The notes below the pieces were generated by a model, which made no database searches, had not been told where the DNA came from, and saw only the letters and a list, made by a program, of their open reading frames with translations. A DNA stretch of 62,013 nucleotides from Chthoniobacter flavus (lineage in GTDB: Bacteria; Verrucomicrobiota; Verrucomicrobiia; Chthoniobacterales; Chthoniobacteraceae). The stretch lies in assembly GCA_945860355.1 (NCBI GenBank), contig CAMARB010000003.1, forward strand, positions 1 to 62,013. Direction: 5' to 3'. Shown here in pieces: positions 44,831-53,948 of the stretch (the stretch's first letter is position 1; every line of letters starts with the position of its first letter). A program made the position numbers and the translations under genes.

Positions 44831-45973
44831 ATGACACTCACGGATCTCGGCTGGAACGCGGCCTTCAACGAACAGTTTGCGCCCTTTCGCAGCGCCGGCT
44901 GGCGGCCTGGGCGGCTAGTCCGCGACAACAAGATCAGCTACGGGGCCCTCTTGGAGGGCGGTGAGGAACTCGAGGTGGTGATGAGCGGCAAGGTGTACCA
45001 CGACGCCGAGACCGATGCGGAATTACCCGCCGTGGGCGATTGGGTCGCTCTCGACAGCGAAACCCCGAGCGTCATCCGCGCCCGGCTGCCGCGCCAGACC
45101 TGTCTTTCGCGCAAGATGCCGGGCAAAAGCACCGAGGAACAGGTGATCGCCGCCAACGTCGATGTGGTGGTGGTGGTGACCGACGCCGGGCAGGATTTCA
45201 GTCTGCGGCGCCTGGAACGCTACTTTGCGATCATCGGCCGGAGCGGCGCCAAGCCGGTGGTTTTGGTCAACAAATCGGATCTGTATCCCGACCAACAAAA
45301 CCAGGAGGCCGCCGAGGCGGTGAGGGCTCTGAGCCGGGATGCCGATGTGCATGTCACCAGCACCGAGGCGGGAAGCAGCCTCAAAGTGCTGCGCCGCTAC
45401 CTGAAACGGGGTGTGTCGCTCACGCTGGTGGGATCGAGCGGGGTGGGGAAGTCTTCTGTGATCAACCAGCTCCTCGGGGGCGACTATCAGTGGACCGACG
45501 AGGTCAGTGAATCCACTGGCAAAGGACGTCATAGCACCACCGCCCGCGAACTTTTTGTCCTCCGGGGCGGCGGCATCCTCATCGACAACCCGGGGATTCG
45601 CGAGGTGCACATGTGGACCGACGAAACCACCCTGCGCGAGCGGTTCAGCGATATCGAAGACCTGGCCGCGCTCTGCCAGTTTCACGACTGCAAGCACGGA
45701 ACCGACAAGGGGTGCGCCATTCAGGTGGCCATGAAGGAGGGCAAGCTGGATCCCGCGCGCTACCGGGGTTTTCTCAAGCTGGAGGACGAAATCGCCAAAT
45801 TGCGCCAGAGCCGGAAAAAGCGGCAGATGACCGGCGACCGCCACATCCGCCGGGAGCAGCAGAGCCGTGACCGGAAGTTCACGGCGCGCAGTGTCATTGA
45901 TGAAATGGTGGGAAATCCCTTCTCGCCCCATTGTGACGACTCACACGCGGGGGACGGTCGCGGTTCGCGCTAA
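44831..45973 (+). CDS. rsgA: ribosome small-subunit-dependent GTPase A
   Basis: 380 residues, circularly permuted GTPase helping 30S maturation. OB-fold N-terminus (PAVGDWVALDSE), G4 VLVNKSDLY, G1 Walker A GSSGVGKSSVINQLLG, G3 DNPGIRE and the C-terminal zinc finger CQFHDCKHGTDKGC. The final approximately 25 residues look non-conserved. The stop TAA (45971-45973) uses the first base of repeat A, so the natural end of the gene may have been moved when the repeat arrived. Confidence 0.96.
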   Translation: MTLTDLGWNAAFNEQFAPFRSAGWRPGRLVRDNKISYGALLEGGEELEVVMSGKVYHDAETDAELPAVGDWVALDSETPSVIRARLPRQTCLSRKMPGKSTEEQVIAANVDVVVVVTDAGQDFSLRRLERYFAIIGRSGAKPVVLVNKSDLYPDQQNQEAAEAVRALSRDADVHVTSTEAGSSLKVLRRYLKRGVSLTLVGSSGVGKSSVINQLLGGDYQWTDEVSESTGKGRHSTTARELFVLRGGGILIDNPGIREVHMWTDETTLRERFSDIEDLAALCQFHDCKHGTDKGCAIQVAMKEGKLDPARYRGFLKLEDEIAKLRQSRKKRQMTGDRHIRREQQSRDRKFTARSVIDEMVGNPFSPHCDDSHAGDGRGSR

Positions 45974-46111
45974 ACCCGAAAACGGAAGTTCCAGCGGAAT
46001 AAATGAAGGGGCGAAATTGCAAAGCCTTTGGGTTCGGCGATTTACAAAAATCCCTCCGCGATCCCCGCGCCTCCGCGTGAAGATAATCTCTCTCTGAAAC
46101 TTCGGAGTTCG
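45973..46111 (+). repeat. dispersed repeat A, copy 2 (139 bp)
   Basis: About 90% identical by eye to 26788-26927, with a few 1-2 bp differences. It fits exactly between the rsgA stop on the plus strand and a TAA (46114-46116) that ends a minus-strand gene remnant. Confidence 0.9.
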
Positions 46112-46113
46112 GC

Positions 46114-46275
46114 TTAAACGGGGGAGTTGCTTTCCGCAGCGCGGACGGAGCACGGGGCGGGTTCGGGGTCGTCGCCGGTGAGACGATAGTCGCGGGGTTT
46201 GAATCCCAAGTCGTAGCCGAGGGCGGAGCAGGGGCTATGATCCGCCGCAACGCAGAGCTTGGCCGGATGCCGTCA
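46114..46275 (-). pseudogene. 3' remnant of an unknown gene
   Basis: A minus frame ending at TAA 46114-46116 reads LCVAADHSPCSALGYDLGFK followed by PRDYRLTGDDPEPAPCSV, with codon usage like real genes here. It is closed upstream by a stop near 46275 and has no start. I do not recognise the family. It may equally be a chance open frame. Confidence 0.35.
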
Positions 46276-46390
46276 TCCCGGCCGGGTTGTCTGCGGAACC
46301 CCTCCCCTGACTGACCGCTCCGGCGTCTTCCATCCCACAGGCCGCATCCGTGCGCGCCGACGATTCGGGCGGCTCTTCCCATCGATAAAA
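46276..46390. other. spacer before the epimerase-like gene
   Basis: Short leader before the TIM-barrel gene; nothing recognised. With repeat A and the remnant it makes up the 417-bp gap after rsgA. Confidence 0.4.
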
Positions 46391-47359
46391 ATGAACCCAC
46401 CGAACATCAGTGATTTAAAGGGCGCGTGGCGCCCAATGACGCTCGCTCCGACGCAGACCCCCTTGCAAAGGGTCGCCGCGTGCCTGCTCCTCTTCCTCGC
46501 GTTGTTTCTCCCGGTTCCCTCATCAGCCCAACAGCCCGAGCCGGTGTTCCGCGCGGGATGCCAGACTTACACTTTCAACCGTTACACCGTTTACGAGGCC
46601 GTCGAAAAAACCGCGGAGGCCGGCGGGACAGTGGTCGAGTTTTACCCCGGGCAGCGGCTCAGCGCCGCGGACCCGAAGGGGTTTGGACCGGGACTCGGGG
46701 ACGACCAACTGACCGCCTTGCGTGAACACTTGAAAAAGCACGGGGTGACCGCGGCGAGTTGTTACACCGGCATTCCGAAGGACGAGGCCCAGGCAAGAAG
46801 GCTCTTTGAATTCGCAAAAAGGCTCGGACTCGAGTCGCTGACCACGGAATCCGTGGACGCCATCGGCACCATTGAGAAGATGGTCAAGGAATTCGACATT
46901 CGCGTGGGTTTTCACGAGCATATGCGGACCCCGGGGAAAGAGGACTACAAGCTGTGGGATCCCCGGTTCGTCCTGGATCTCGTCAAGGATCGCGACCCCC
47001 GCATCGGGGCGTGCGGCGACACCGGCCATTGGGCGTCGTCGGGTGTTGTGCCGCTAGACGCCATCAAGCTCCTTGCCGGCCGCATGATTAGCCTCCATTT
47101 GAAGGACCGCACGGAGATCGGGCGTCCCACGACGGACCAGATTTTCGGCAAGGGCGTGTTGAACATCGCGGGGATTCTTCAGGAACTGCGGCTGCAGAAG
47201 TTCGGCGGCTGCATTTTCATCGAATACGAGACGAACTGGACGAGCAGCGTGCCGGACGTGCGTCAATGTCTGGATTTCATCCGCAACCCGGCGAGCGCGA
47301 CGGAGGGCACCATTCCAGCGGGGGCACCGGCGTCGGCAGCCCCGAAAGCGTCCGGCTAG
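46391..47359 (+). CDS. secreted xylose-isomerase-like TIM-barrel protein
   Basis: 322 residues from the ATG at 46391 (alternative 46436, which gives a more standard signal peptide ending SSA-QQ). The body is a sugar phosphate isomerase/epimerase-like (AP endonuclease 2) TIM barrel: CQTYTFNRYTVYEAVEKTAEAGG, LTTESVD with metal Glu, VGFHEHM, GACGDTGHWASSG with metal Asp/His, MISLHLKDR with His and FIEYETNW with Glu. Proteins of this type are common and often exported in Verrucomicrobia and Planctomycetes; substrate unknown. It stands alone. Confidence 0.88.
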   Translation: MNPPNISDLKGAWRPMTLAPTQTPLQRVAACLLLFLALFLPVPSSAQQPEPVFRAGCQTYTFNRYTVYEAVEKTAEAGGTVVEFYPGQRLSAADPKGFGPGLGDDQLTALREHLKKHGVTAASCYTGIPKDEAQARRLFEFAKRLGLESLTTESVDAIGTIEKMVKEFDIRVGFHEHMRTPGKEDYKLWDPRFVLDLVKDRDPRIGACGDTGHWASSGVVPLDAIKLLAGRMISLHLKDRTEIGRPTTDQIFGKGVLNIAGILQELRLQKFGGCIFIEYETNWTSSVPDVRQCLDFIRNPASATEGTIPAGAPASAAPKASG

Positions 47360-47564
47360 CCCGCCGCAGCCCCCCTCGACGTCTTTCGGCTCGAACCGGG
47401 CCCTCATCGACGGCGTCGAGCGGGAGTTTCTTCTGGGACCTCAATTCGACAGCGCGGGTCGGCTTTTTGCCGGATGCCGGGAAGCGATCCGAGTTGTTCC
47501 CTTTTTTTAAATGGAGGGATAAAAAAAATGTAACCTCGGGACGGTTGGCTGGAGAGTATGAGAT

Positions 47565-48398
47565 ATGACCCTCCAGGACATGTCGACTCACCGTTCCCCA
47601 GGGGCCAGAGGCAGCCATTCTGGTCTCCGCCCCTCTCCAAAGCGGCTCTCCGTTGAAACCAACCGACCGCGCCGGGCGTTCAGCCTCATCGAGCTGCTTG
47701 TTGCGGTGGGCGTGATTTTGGTGCTCATGGGCCTGGCGGTCCCGGCTTTCAGCTACATCAAGGGCGGGAACGACTTCGCGGCTGGGGTCTCCATGATCGC
47801 CAACTCGCTGGAGCAGAGCCGCGCTTACGCGATGGCCAACAACACTTATGTGTTCTGGGGGATCCAGGAGTGCAATGCGAACCTCCCTGAGGAGCGGGTT
47901 CCCCAGGAGGAGGCGGGGGAGGGGTCGGGGGGGCGTGTGGCGGTCGGGGCCGTTGTTTCCCTCGATGGCACGCGGATTTATGATCCGAACGCCGCCGACA
48001 GGGAGCGTGACTGGGAGACAAAGACCCGCTCGGGCACCCGCCTCATGCAGCTCGGGAGTATTCTCTGGCGGGACGGGGTGAGCTTGCCAACGGATCCGCT
48101 GCCCGGAACGGGCAATCTCCTGCGGCCGTCCAGTCCGACGCCCCTTCAGATTTCCGAGGTGAAAGACTCCCTGTCATTCAGCTCCCCGCAGGGAAGCCCG
48201 AAACCCCGGCACACCTTCACCCGATGCATCCAGTTTGATCCGCAGGGCGGGGCCACTGTGGTCGGTAGCGAGGGGGTCTATCGGTTCGAGCTGGGGATCG
48301 TGCCCGCTCGCGGCGCGCAGCGGGACTCCAACTCGGCTAATGTCGCCGTTCTCCAAGTCGATGCGGTGACGGGAGCCGTCAAAGTTTATCGGCCATGA
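47565..48398 (+). CDS. Verru_Chthon-type pilin-like protein (prepilin N-terminus)
   Basis: 277 residues. A type IV prepilin-like leader ends in RRAFSLIELLVAVGVILVLMG (N-methylation helix about 37-62); the usual Gly at -1 is Ala. Next come NSLEQSRAYAMANNTYVFWG, DGTRIYDPNA and a C-terminus ending VAVLQVDAVTGAVKVYRP, which I associate with the D member of the four-gene Verru_Chthon cassettes. Start ATG 47565 with GGAGAG 8 nt upstream. Probably exported by a type II/IV pilus-like system. The stop overlaps the next gene's ATG (ATGA). Confidence 0.82.
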   Translation: MTLQDMSTHRSPGARGSHSGLRPSPKRLSVETNRPRRAFSLIELLVAVGVILVLMGLAVPAFSYIKGGNDFAAGVSMIANSLEQSRAYAMANNTYVFWGIQECNANLPEERVPQEEAGEGSGGRVAVGAVVSLDGTRIYDPNAADRERDWETKTRSGTRLMQLGSILWRDGVSLPTDPLPGTGNLLRPSSPTPLQISEVKDSLSFSSPQGSPKPRHTFTRCIQFDPQGGATVVGSEGVYRFELGIVPARGAQRDSNSANVAVLQVDAVTGAVKVYRP

Positions 48399-48943
48399 AC
48401 GCGCCCTCAAGATTGCACCCCGTCAAAGCCGCGCTCCAACCCCGGCGGCGGTAAGGGTTTTCATTGAGCGAGGTGACCACGGCCCTCGGGGTGATGAGTT
48501 TCTGCTTTGTCGCCCTCCTCGGGTTGATCCCCGCTAGCCTAAGCTCCACGGAGGCGACTCTTCGGAACACTACCACGGCGGGTTTGGCGGCGGCGGTGGT
48601 TTCCGGCCTGCGGGCGGCTCTCGGTAATGTCTCAGTCTCCAAACGCTACGGGCTTAGCCTGCCCGCTGCCGGCGGTGCCGTGCTCCAAGCGCTTCTGAGC
48701 GGGGCGGCCCGGGACGAGATTGGCAGCCTGCCCGCCGGCGCACGGAGCCGCACCATTCAGCCGGCTCTCTCGCCCGAGGAAGCCACCGCGGTTTCCGGGG
48801 CGTTGATCAGCCGGCCCGGGAGTGTCGCGCCCGGAAAGGACCCGTTGCGGCGCGGCGGGGCATTGGTGGGCAAATATTTGCCCGGCTACAAAAGCGGCTA
48901 CGGCCAGCCGGACGACGGCTTTAGCGCCGACCTCTCCCTCTAA
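48395..48943 (+). pseudogene. Verru_Chthon cassette protein B, nonsense codon in the leader
   Basis: From the coupled ATG at 48395 the frame reads 19 codons (ending QPRRR), then TAA at 48452-48454, then GFSLSEVTTALGVMSFCFVA, the textbook prepilin cleavage site and helix of cassette protein B. The stop lies exactly before the Gly of the cleavage site, so the leader is cut off from the pilin. Restart at an internal TTG (48464) would give a protein without leader. The C-terminus is also shorter than expected, ending DDGFSADLSL. Judged a pseudogene. Confidence 0.8.
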
Positions 48944-48944
48944 G

Positions 48945-49200
48945 ACGGGGCGCGCTTTCGCCCAACAACCTCATCCAGCGTTTCCGGGAGAGGGCGATCC
49001 GCGCGCTGGCGGACGTCGGCACGGGTCGCGTTTGGAACCTGCTCATCGATCTCACCGCGCAGTCCGGTCGTTATCCACCCGGGGCGAGTTCGCTTCGGGT
49101 GGACGTGGAGGAGGGAGAAAAACGCGTCTGGCTGCACGTCGCGCTGGGCTGGCTCACGGGTGACGTTCTCGACCTCCATTTGGAAGTTGTCTCGGAATAG
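48945..49200 (+). pseudogene. C-terminal remnant of Verru_Chthon cassette protein A
   Basis: In another frame, ending TAG 49198-49200, the DNA reads LSPNNLIQRFRERAIRALAD, then VWNLLIDLTAQSGRYPPGAS and VWLHVALGWLTGDVLDLHLE. This closely resembles the last 75-80 residues of the very large (about 1000+ residue) A protein of Verru_Chthon cassettes. The frame is closed just upstream (TAG near 48920). The body of A, and any C gene, is missing, as if deleted between the middle of B and the end of A. Confidence 0.75.
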
Positions 49201-50347
49201 CCCCCTGTTGATTGCCCTGCGCGTTTACTTGATCCACCTGTCGACACCGATCCTCTGCAGCCTCCGAGCGTTCGGGACGCTTTCCGCCGCTGAACCCCCG
49301 GGCATCCCAGGCACCGGGCCCCCCAAAGCGGCGCTCCCGACGGGACCTTTGCTCGCAAAGGCGCCCGAGTTCGCCAGTGGGGTGGTGACTCACCAATACA
49401 CCGATCCCAGGAAGGCGGCGCCCAATAAGGACGAAGGGCAGGCGGCGGGAGGGCGGGGCCCGGGTTTGAGATGGCGCGGCCAAAGCAGGTCCCCTGCGTC
49501 AAAAAGCGGAACATCCTGCGTGCGGAGACACAAGATAAGCTGGGGCAGACGTGGAGTCGGTGGTGCCAAGGCGGCGCGCATCTCGTTGTTTTGCCCCGGA
49601 GGTCGTTTCACGGCTGACGACATTCCAGACCACGACCGACGGAGGCGCAGAACGGGTCTGAAGCAAGGTGCCGCGACTCACCGGCGCCGATTCATCGGGT
49701 GAGCCGGACGTATTCGCTCCCGCGCTCCCCGACAAACTCCAGTCGGGGATTCCGCTCTTTGGCAAGGTTCGCGAGAAACCGTTGAAGTCGTCGGCAGGCG
49801 CGGCTCTGGTGAGGAGGCGGGTCATGGAGGGGGGACGCCGGGATTTTGCGGCGTGGTGTGCACCATTCAATGGGGGGGCGTCCGGGGCGGTGCTCAATGA
49901 GCACGCCCAACACAACAAGGAACCGAAGCCCTCTATTTGCGCTGCACAAGCCAAGGACATCTTGGCCTAGGTCACTCGCGCCCGAGCAAAGCTCAACCGG
50001 CGCAAACGCAACACTCATTGAGCCGCACCACACTAGCCCTTCCTTTGTACCCCGCGTGAACTCCGTTTTCCCCCGCAGACAACAGAGCGGCCGGAAAACG
50101 TCGGGTGTCCCCTGAAAATGTGCGCCGCTTGCCACGCCTTCCCAGAGGCAAAACTGCCGAGGCAAAAGGGCCCGCAGCACCCGATGGAAAGAGGGTTGTG
50201 GCAGAGGGTATCTAATGGGGCAATCCCCTCACTGGCCTCGCCAGCTTCCACCGCTATTTTGATGGGTGCCAATCCGGTTCCGACACAGTGACGGCATTAC
50301 AATGGAGACGGGGCACCCGGCTCGCTGCGTCGAATCCCTGAAACATC
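49201..50347. other. 1.15-kb debris region without an intact gene
   Basis: Short open frames overlap on both strands. Two look like gene tails: plus MARPKQVPCVKKRNILRAET at about 49470, and minus RFLANLAKERNPRLEFVGER ending near 49700. The 114-bp repeat copy 1 is at 49919-50032. Nothing intact is supported; it is probably a graveyard of former genes next to the decayed pilin cassette. Confidence 0.55.
49919..50032 (+). repeat. 114-bp repeat, copy 1
   Basis: About 90% identical by eye to 50781-50894. In frame it reads AQAKDILA and then TAG (49968-49970), whereas copy 2 continues as AQAKDILAKVTRARAKLNRL. Both start with GGAACCGAAGCCCTC. Confidence 0.85.
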
Positions 50348-50491
50348 ATGAATATCATTGTCATCCTCCTCATTCTTTTGCTGCTCGGCGGTGGCGGCTA
50401 TGGGTTTCGTTCCGGCAACCATTTCCTGGGAGGGGGGGCCAGCCTTGTCGTCATCATTCTCATCATCTTGCTTTTGACGGGTCGGCTCTGA
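50348..50491 (+). CDS. DUF3309-like small membrane protein (47 aa)
   Basis: A 47-residue protein: MNIIVILLILLLLGGGGYGF, a short Gly-rich loop, then a second hydrophobic helix ending LIILLLTGRL. Two helices separated by Gly/Arg are typical of DUF3309-type inner-membrane peptides. Function unknown; homologues are often stress-related by annotation. It is the only plausible intact gene in a 1.8-kb debris region. Confidence 0.72.
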   Translation: MNIIVILLILLLLGGGGYGFRSGNHFLGGGASLVVIILIILLLTGRL

Positions 50492-50994
50492 GCGGCCCGG
50501 GGCCGAAGGCCCATACCAAGGGCCTCAATGGGCTGAGCTGGCAACGGGCCCCGTCGTAGGGTTTTTCTCGGCAACTCTTGCATAAGAGCCTGATCGCGCC
50601 CGGTCGGTTTGGCCCAGATAGATTGGATGCATCGAGTGTCTTGCGTGCCTCGCGCCCGCTCCTCGTGCCGCGCCCGGATAGGGTGTCGCTTCAGAACTCA
50701 TCCGGGGCGATTTTTGAGTGGTGAGATTCCCGTCGCGCATCTGCCGGAGCTGATCGCCGCACTGGAGAAGTATCTTCTCCGGAACCGAAGCCCTCCATTT
50801 TGACGGCCCAAGCCAAGGACATCTTGGCCAAGGTCACTCGCGCCCGAGCAAAGCTCAACCGGCTCAAACGCAACGCTCATTGAGCCGCACTCCACTGGGC
50901 GCCTATGGCTGTCGTTCGTTCCGGATACATGGGATAAAGAAGCTTCCCACCAGATCGGGACCAAAATGGGATGTCGTTGTGCCTCCGCAGCCGC
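50492..50994. other. gene-free region with second 114-bp repeat
   Basis: 503 bp between the small membrane protein and lon. It contains the repeat copy 50781-50894 preceded by a plus frame (GRFLSGEIPVAHLPELIAAL) that looks like another eroded gene tail. No supported complete gene. Confidence 0.5.
50781..50894 (+). repeat. 114-bp repeat, copy 2
   Basis: Pairs with 49919-50032. The frame GCC CAA GCC AAG ... TGA encodes AQAKDILAKVTRARAKLNRL plus KRNAH and ends at 50882, resembling the basic C-terminus of an unidentified protein. So the repeat may be two tails of a once-duplicated gene. Confidence 0.85.
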
Positions 50995-53475
50995 TCAAGC
51001 CCAGCCCTTGGCGGCCCACGCATGCCGTTTGACATCGCTCTGGGGCAAGGCCCTTGCCAGGGCTTTCTCCAGCGCCTCGTCCACGGTTTCCACCAGGATA
51101 AAATGGAGCTTTTCGCGCGCCTCCTCAGGCACCTCCACCAGATCCTTCTCGTTGAGCGCCGGAACCAGCACCGTGTCGATCCCGGCGCGCATGGCTGCCA
51201 GGCTCTTTTCCTTGAGCCCCCCCACCGGCAACACCAGCCCCCGGAGGCTGATCTCCCCGGTCATGGCCACATTCGCCCGCACGGGGACATTCATAAAAAG
51301 CGACGCCAACGCCGTGTACATCGCGATTCCCGCAGACGGCCCGTCCTTGGGCACCGCTCCGGAGGGCACATGCACGTGGATGTCGTTCTCGCGGAAGCTC
51401 TGCGCCTGGATCCCCAGCCCGGCCGCTCGGCTCCGTAAAAGGCTCAGCGCGGCTTCCACGGACTCGCGCATGACCTCCCCGAGCTGGCCGGTCAGCGTGA
51501 TATCCCCTTTGCCCGGATACCGCGTGGCTTCGATGTGCAGGATTTCCCCCCCCATGGGCGTGTAAGCCAGGCCCGTGGCCACGCCCGGCAGATTGCTCCC
51601 CAGCTTCTGCTCCTGAACATAACGGGCCGGACCGAGGATCTCCCGCATCAATCCCACGGTGATGACCTCCTGGGCGCGTTTGCCCGAGGCGTCCGCGCCG
51701 TTGCCGCCCGCCACCTTGGCCGCCACGGACCGGCACACCGCCGCGATCTGGCGTTCCAGCTCCCGGACTCCCGCCTCGTGGGTGTATTCGCTGATGACCT
51801 GCTCCAGCGCGGCGTCCTCCCAGCGACAGTCCTCCAGCGTCAGCCCGTTTTCCTTGAGCTGTCGGGGCAAAAGATAACGCCGCCCGATCTCGAACTTTTC
51901 CCTTGCGGTGTATCCCGGCAGCTCCACCACCTCCAGGCGGTCCCGGAGCGCGTCGGGAATCGGGTCCAGCGAATTGGCCGTTGCGATAAAGATCACCTTC
52001 GAGAGGTCAAACGGCACATCCAGATACCGGTCCACAAACGCGTGGTTTTGGCAGGGATCCAACACCTCCAGCAGGGCGCTGGCCGGGTCCCCCCGGAAAT
52101 CCGTGCCGAGTTTGTCCACCTCATCCAGCATCAGCACCGGGTTGCGGCTCATCACCCTGCGAAGCTCCTGCAGGATCCGCCCGGGCATCGCCCCGATATA
52201 AGTGCGCCGGTGGCCTCGGATCTCCGCCTCGTCCCGGATCCCCCCCAGGCTGATCCGCGCGAACTTCCGCCCAAGCGCGTCGGCGATGGATTGACCCAGG
52301 CTGGTTTTCCCCACTCCCGGCGGCCCGAGAAAACAAAGAATCGGGCCCCGTCCCTCGGGATTGAGTTTGCGCACGGCGAGGTATTCCAGGAGCCGGCGCT
52401 TGATCCGGGCCAGGTCGAAGTGGTCGCGGTCAAGGATCGCTTGGGCCGCCTTCAGGTCGAGATGATCCTCCGTGAGTTGGTTCCAGGGCAGCCCGGCCAG
52501 CGCCTCCAGGTAACCGACCACCAGCGCATACTCGGGGCTTGCCGCGGGGATCAACTCGAGCCGTTTGAGTTCCCTCTCGGCAATCCCCCACGGCTCGGCG
52601 CCGAGCCCGGCCTGTTTGAGCCGCTCCCGCAGCTCCTCCACCTGGCCCTCCGGGCTGCCCCCTCCCTCGTCGAGCTCGCGGCGGATCGCCTGGATCTGCT
52701 CCTGGAGATAGGCCCGGCGCTGCGCCTCGGTGAATTGGGACTGCACGTCGTGCCTCAGCTTCTGCTGGATCTGCGCAATCTCCAGTTGCGTGGTGATATG
52801 GCTTTGGAGCGCGCGCACCCGGGCCGCGATATCTGTTTCCTCCAGAAGCGCCTGTTTTTGGGTGAGGTCCAGGGTGAGGTTGGCCGAGAGAAAGTCCGCC
52901 AGCGCGCCGCCGGAATCGATGCCCACCAGCGCGTTGCTGGCCTCCTCGGGCACGTCGGGCAGAAGCTCCAGAAGCTTGAGCGCGGTTTCCCGCAGGTTGC
53001 GGACCTCGGCCGCCCAGTGGCTCTCGGCTTCCGGAGGGGCGACCTCTTTGAGCACGTCCATCGCGGCCTGCAGATAGGGCGTCGTCGATTTCGTCTCGCG
53101 ATAACGCACCCGGCAGATGCCCTCCACCACCACAAACGCGTTCCCCTGCGCCTGGTGCACCACCTTGAGCACCCGCGCCGCGCACCCCACCGGATAGAGC
53201 CCCCCGGGCTCGGGTTCCTCCTGGGCCGGATCCCGCTGGCTAAAAACCCCCACGATCCCCGGAGCGGGTTGCGCCGCCTCCAGGATCCGCAGCGAACTTT
53301 TCCTTCCCAGAAGCAGGGGCATCACCGTGCCCGGAAACAACACAAGTCCCCGGACCGGGAGAATCGGGAGGACTCCGGGGATGGCCTCCCCAATCCCGCC
53401 CGAGGCCCAGTCGTCCGGAGGCGGAATTTGCGCGGTCTGCGGGTCACGCCAGGGGTCTTTCTGTGATTCAAACAT
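50995..53475 (-). CDS. lon: ATP-dependent protease La (Lon)
   Basis: 826 residues from the ATG at 53475 (the frame opens at 53517). N-terminal LAN substrate domain (LPILPVRGLVLFPGTVMPL), coiled coil (QIQAIRRELDEGGG), AAA+ domain with Walker A GPPGVGKT and Walker B VLMLDEVDK, and the protease domain with catalytic Ser714 in PKDGPSAG and Lys757 in GGLKEKSLAA. Degrades damaged and regulatory proteins in the cytoplasm. Single-gene unit, convergent to nothing close. Identification is certain. Confidence 0.98.
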   Translation of the reverse strand: MFESQKDPWRDPQTAQIPPPDDWASGGIGEAIPGVLPILPVRGLVLFPGTVMPLLLGRKSSLRILEAAQPAPGIVGVFSQRDPAQEEPEPGGLYPVGCAARVLKVVHQAQGNAFVVVEGICRVRYRETKSTTPYLQAAMDVLKEVAPPEAESHWAAEVRNLRETALKLLELLPDVPEEASNALVGIDSGGALADFLSANLTLDLTQKQALLEETDIAARVRALQSHITTQLEIAQIQQKLRHDVQSQFTEAQRRAYLQEQIQAIRRELDEGGGSPEGQVEELRERLKQAGLGAEPWGIAERELKRLELIPAASPEYALVVGYLEALAGLPWNQLTEDHLDLKAAQAILDRDHFDLARIKRRLLEYLAVRKLNPEGRGPILCFLGPPGVGKTSLGQSIADALGRKFARISLGGIRDEAEIRGHRRTYIGAMPGRILQELRRVMSRNPVLMLDEVDKLGTDFRGDPASALLEVLDPCQNHAFVDRYLDVPFDLSKVIFIATANSLDPIPDALRDRLEVVELPGYTAREKFEIGRRYLLPRQLKENGLTLEDCRWEDAALEQVISEYTHEAGVRELERQIAAVCRSVAAKVAGGNGADASGKRAQEVITVGLMREILGPARYVQEQKLGSNLPGVATGLAYTPMGGEILHIEATRYPGKGDITLTGQLGEVMRESVEAALSLLRSRAAGLGIQAQSFRENDIHVHVPSGAVPKDGPSAGIAMYTALASLFMNVPVRANVAMTGEISLRGLVLPVGGLKEKSLAAMRAGIDTVLVPALNEKDLVEVPEEAREKLHFILVETVDEALEKALARALPQSDVKRHAWAAKGWA

Positions 53476-53948
53476 GGGAGCGGTTAATTTGAAGCGGCCG
53501 GAAAACAGGGCGGCCACGCCCCGGGGCTCGGCTCGGGCTGGATTGCCCGGCAGGGGGCTGCCAGGGATTGCCGAATGAAAAAACTTCCCAGTCCGGACGC
53601 GAGCCTGTGTCGGATCAATGGGTGCATCGTTCTTTCTTCCCTCCTCTCCCCCTCACCCAATCGAATCGCAAATGGCCCCGCTCGCCGGGGGTCTCCGGAT
53701 ACCATGTTTTTCCGGAGCCCATCAGGAACCGGCTTTTGGGGCGCCCACCCGTGACTCGGCGCGCGGGTGTTTCGTCAGTCAGAAAGAGGGGGACTGCCGA
53801 ATGGGGGCGGCTCCAAAGCGGCGGGTGTGTGCGGGGGCGGGCGTCGGCCCTCGGCCGGGGCGTTCCGGAAAAAACAAAGAGCGGTCCCGGAACACCCGGA
53901 ACCGCTCTTGAAAAATGGGGGCGCTGATTTTCCGAGGGAGGCCCCGTG
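53476..53948. other. spacer between the response regulator and lon
   Basis: 473 bp; both flanking genes are on the minus strand. It holds the terminator of the response-regulator gene near its right end and presumably the lon promoter. No gene is supported. Confidence 0.5.
53871..53908 (-). terminator. terminator of the response-regulator gene
   Basis: Read on the minus strand, AGAGCGGT...CCGG pairs with the complementary arm (stem within 53878-53908; outer arms AGAGCGGT and ACCGCTCT, inner CCCGG/CCGGA with one mismatch) and is followed by TTTGTTTTTT. It lies about 40 bp after the response regulator stop. Confidence 0.85.

Noticed and set aside
50995-53475. 643-residue plus-strand frame opposite lon
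   Set aside because: Complement of the lon coding sequence, with low-complexity His/Arg/Leu composition.
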